From an uncultured Eubacteriales bacterium (GTDB lineage: Bacteria > Bacillota > Clostridia > Oscillospirales > Acutalibacteraceae), in the NCBI GenBank assembly GCA_900319255.1, contig ONNU01000298.1:1-6583 (forward strand): a DNA stretch of 6,583 nucleotides, written 5' to 3'. The notes under the pieces are model-generated. The model saw nothing but the letters and a program-made list of their open reading frames with translations, ran no database searches and was not told the origin of the DNA. Each line of letters begins with the position of its first letter. Positions within the stretch are counted from its first letter, which is position 1. Shown piece after piece: positions 5,167-6,583 of the stretch. The translations under genes were made by a program, and so were the position numbers.

Positions 5167-6288
5167 ATGGATGAAAAGGCAAAGCGCGGAAGGATCATTG
5201 TCCGCACAAGTGTGATAGGTATACTGGCAAATGTATTTCTTGCGGCATTCAAGGCTGTTGTAGGTATCGGGGCAAATTCTGTTGCGGTGCTGATGGACGC
5301 TGTGAATAATCTGTCTGACGCTGCAAGCTCCGTCATTACGATCGTGGGGACAAAGCTTGCCGCAAAGCAGCCGGATAAAAAGCATCCCTTCGGCTATGGA
5401 AGAATAGAATATCTGAGCGCAATGGTGATATCGCTGATCGTGCTTTATGCAGGCGTGACAGCTCTTGTGGAATCGGTCAAAAAGATAATAACTCCCGAGA
5501 CTCCGGATTACAGCCCGGCAGCGCTGATAATAATCGGCGTTGCAGTTGTGGTGAAGATAGTGCTGGGACTGTATGTCAAGGGCGTGGGGAAGAAGGTCAA
5601 TTCCGATTCGCTGATAAATTCCGGCAGTGACGCTGCGCTGGATTCGGTGATCTCCGCTTCGACCCTTGCAGCAGCCGGGATATATCTGATATTCAATATT
5701 TCGCTTGAAGCATGGCTCGGCGCTGTTATTGCAGTGGTCATTATAAAGTCGGGCTTTGAGATGCTGGGGGAAACGCTGTCGAAGATCCTCGGCGAAAGGG
5801 CAGATGCTCAGCTTGCAAGGGATATCAAGGAGACCCTTACCGGCTATCCTGAAATAAGCGGAGCTTATGATCTTGTACTGCATAATTACGGTCCTGATTC
5901 CTACAACGGCTCAGTCCATATCGAAGTACCGGATACCCTTTCCGCAGATGAGCTGGATAAGCTTATCCGCAAGGTGACGATGGAGGTATATAAAAAGCAT
6001 GACGTATTGCTGACAGCGGTGGGGGTCTATTCCATCAATACCCATGACCCGGAGGCTATATCGGCAAGGGAAAAGATTTCCAATATCATATCATCGCAGC
6101 CCCATGTGTTACAGATGCACGGCTTTTATATAGATAAGGAAGAAAAGACTATCCGCTTTGATATCGTGATAAGCTTTGATGCAAAGGATCGCAACAAGGT
6201 CTATCAGAGCATCTGTGATGCTGTGCAGAAGGAATTCCCGGGCTATACTTTGCAGGCAGCAATGGATACCGATTTCAGCGAGGAATAA
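5167..6288 (+). CDS. Cation diffusion facilitator (divalent metal efflux)
   Basis: A 373-residue CDF transporter. About six membrane helices lie at 10-32, 36-60, 82-100, 115-137, 152-176 and 180-195. The second helix is followed by the family signature HPFGYGR (73-79). A cytoplasmic dimer domain spans about 210-300, and an additional C-terminal segment (about 300-373) makes it longer than the 300-residue E. coli FieF. Lined up on HPFGYGR against FieF, the transport site is N47xxxD51 in helix 2 and D155xxxD159 in helix 5; asparagine/aspartate quartets without histidine fit manganese-type CDF proteins better than zinc ones. These proteins export metal in exchange for protons. The start at 5167 is 2 bp past the gpx stop, with GGAGAA (5155-5160) inside the gpx end, so the two are co-translated. 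The exact metal is an inference. Confidence 0.92.
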   Translation: MDEKAKRGRIIVRTSVIGILANVFLAAFKAVVGIGANSVAVLMDAVNNLSDAASSVITIVGTKLAAKQPDKKHPFGYGRIEYLSAMVISLIVLYAGVTALVESVKKIITPETPDYSPAALIIIGVAVVVKIVLGLYVKGVGKKVNSDSLINSGSDAALDSVISASTLAAAGIYLIFNISLEAWLGAVIAVVIIKSGFEMLGETLSKILGERADAQLARDIKETLTGYPEISGAYDLVLHNYGPDSYNGSVHIEVPDTLSADELDKLIRKVTMEVYKKHDVLLTAVGVYSINTHDPEAISAREKISNIISSQPHVLQMHGFYIDKEEKTIRFDIVISFDAKDRNKVYQSICDAVQKEFPGYTLQAAMDTDFSEE

Positions 6289-6353
6289 CGGCGGAGGGCT
6301 TTTCGGCTGCTGATATTACGTTAAGTCAGGCTGTGCCGGAGTTGAAAATACTA

Positions 6354-6401
6354 AAACCACAAGAGTAAGCGAATGTAGCTGCTCTTGTGGTTTCCTTTTT
6401 T
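6354..6401 (+). terminator. Intrinsic terminator of the gpx-CDF unit
   Basis: AAACCACAAGAG (6354-6365) pairs perfectly with CTCTTGTGGTTT (6382-6393). An inner AGC/GCT pair follows, and after the stem comes CCTTTTTTG. It lies 65 bp past the CDF stop. Its arm sequence is also found in the hairpins of the dispersed repeat at both ends of the window. Confidence 0.85.
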
Positions 6402-6424
6402 GCTGTAGTACCTGAATCCGTGAA

Positions 6425-6583
6425 ACTTACATCTTTGTTGCTGGCGGATAAAATGATTCGCTGTTCCGCTTTATTGCCCTGAGCCATACTTCATTGGTAT
6501 TTCTACTTTGGTGGGTCAAAAGGTGGAAACCACAAGGGGTGTCCCCCTTGAGTTTTCCCCCTTTTGCAATCCCCTTTCCTTAA
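6425..6583 (-). repeat. Dispersed hairpin repeat, copy C (fullest copy)
   Basis: Read on the minus strand from 6582, it begins TAAGGAAAGGGGATT like copy B and carries the palindrome that B lacks. The palindrome is arm 6517-6539, loop TGTC (6540-6543), arm 6544-6566, with 20 of 23 positions pairing. Homology with copy B continues from 6526 to about 6425 (63 of 71 identical over the first part). The repeat reaches the end of the window and may continue past it. No open frame is supported. Copies A and C lie in inverted orientation near the two ends of the window. Confidence 0.75.

Noticed and set aside
4921..5883. Long open frame on the minus strand opposite gpx and the CDF gene
   Set aside because: Composition is rich in Cys, His and Tyr in the way of an antisense shadow, it has no recognisable domain, and both plus-strand genes beneath it have clear family motifs.

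Overview
The window reads like chromosomal DNA of a low-to-mid GC Gram-positive anaerobe of the class Clostridia, probably Ruminococcus-like (Oscillospiraceae). This is inferred from strong GGAGG ribosome sites, sigma-A type promoters with exact TTGACA/TATAAT hexamers, codon use, and the protein types (PadR, OhrR, a thioredoxin-type Gpx, a long CDF transporter). No database search was possible, so the genus is a guess. I see no rRNA, tRNA, CRISPR array, transposase or phage gene.

Layout. Positions 1-620 hold no intact gene. They contain three pieces of a short dispersed repeat (24-100, 183-227, 388-515), a strong two-way terminator (235-274) and, on the minus strand, the last 36 codons of a lost membrane-anchored protein (278-388). 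A minus-strand two-gene unit follows: a PadR-family repressor (2782-2222) overlaps by 20 bp a 539-residue protein (2241-622). That protein joins an iron-sulfur/flavodoxin-like reductase domain, an SCP2-like lipid-binding domain and about six membrane helices. The unit starts from a consensus promoter that contains two copies of a 16-bp palindrome, probably the PadR operator, and ends at a clear terminator (554-596).

Positions 2843-3138 are AT-rich and gene-free. Then come a lone GNAT acetyltransferase (3189-3623) and a peroxide-response cluster on the plus strand: an OhrR-type thiol sensor (3928-4389), a 2-Cys glutathione-peroxidase-family protein (4613-5164) and, 2 bp downstream, a cation diffusion facilitator (5167-6288). 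The likely logic is that organic peroxide oxidises Cys18 of OhrR, relieves repression, and the peroxidase removes the peroxide. The co-translated transporter would adjust metal (Mn, Fe or Zn) levels at the same time. A terminator (6354-6401) closes this cluster.

Positions 6425-6583 hold a further copy of the dispersed repeat, inverted relative to the copies at 24-100 and 388-515. It carries a 50-bp imperfect palindrome. One arm of that palindrome resembles both the hairpin at 40-98 and the terminator of the CDF gene. This hairpin-bearing repeat family is the main structure in the window not explained by genes. The other notable items are the three-domain reductase fusion and its exceptionally clean operator/promoter.
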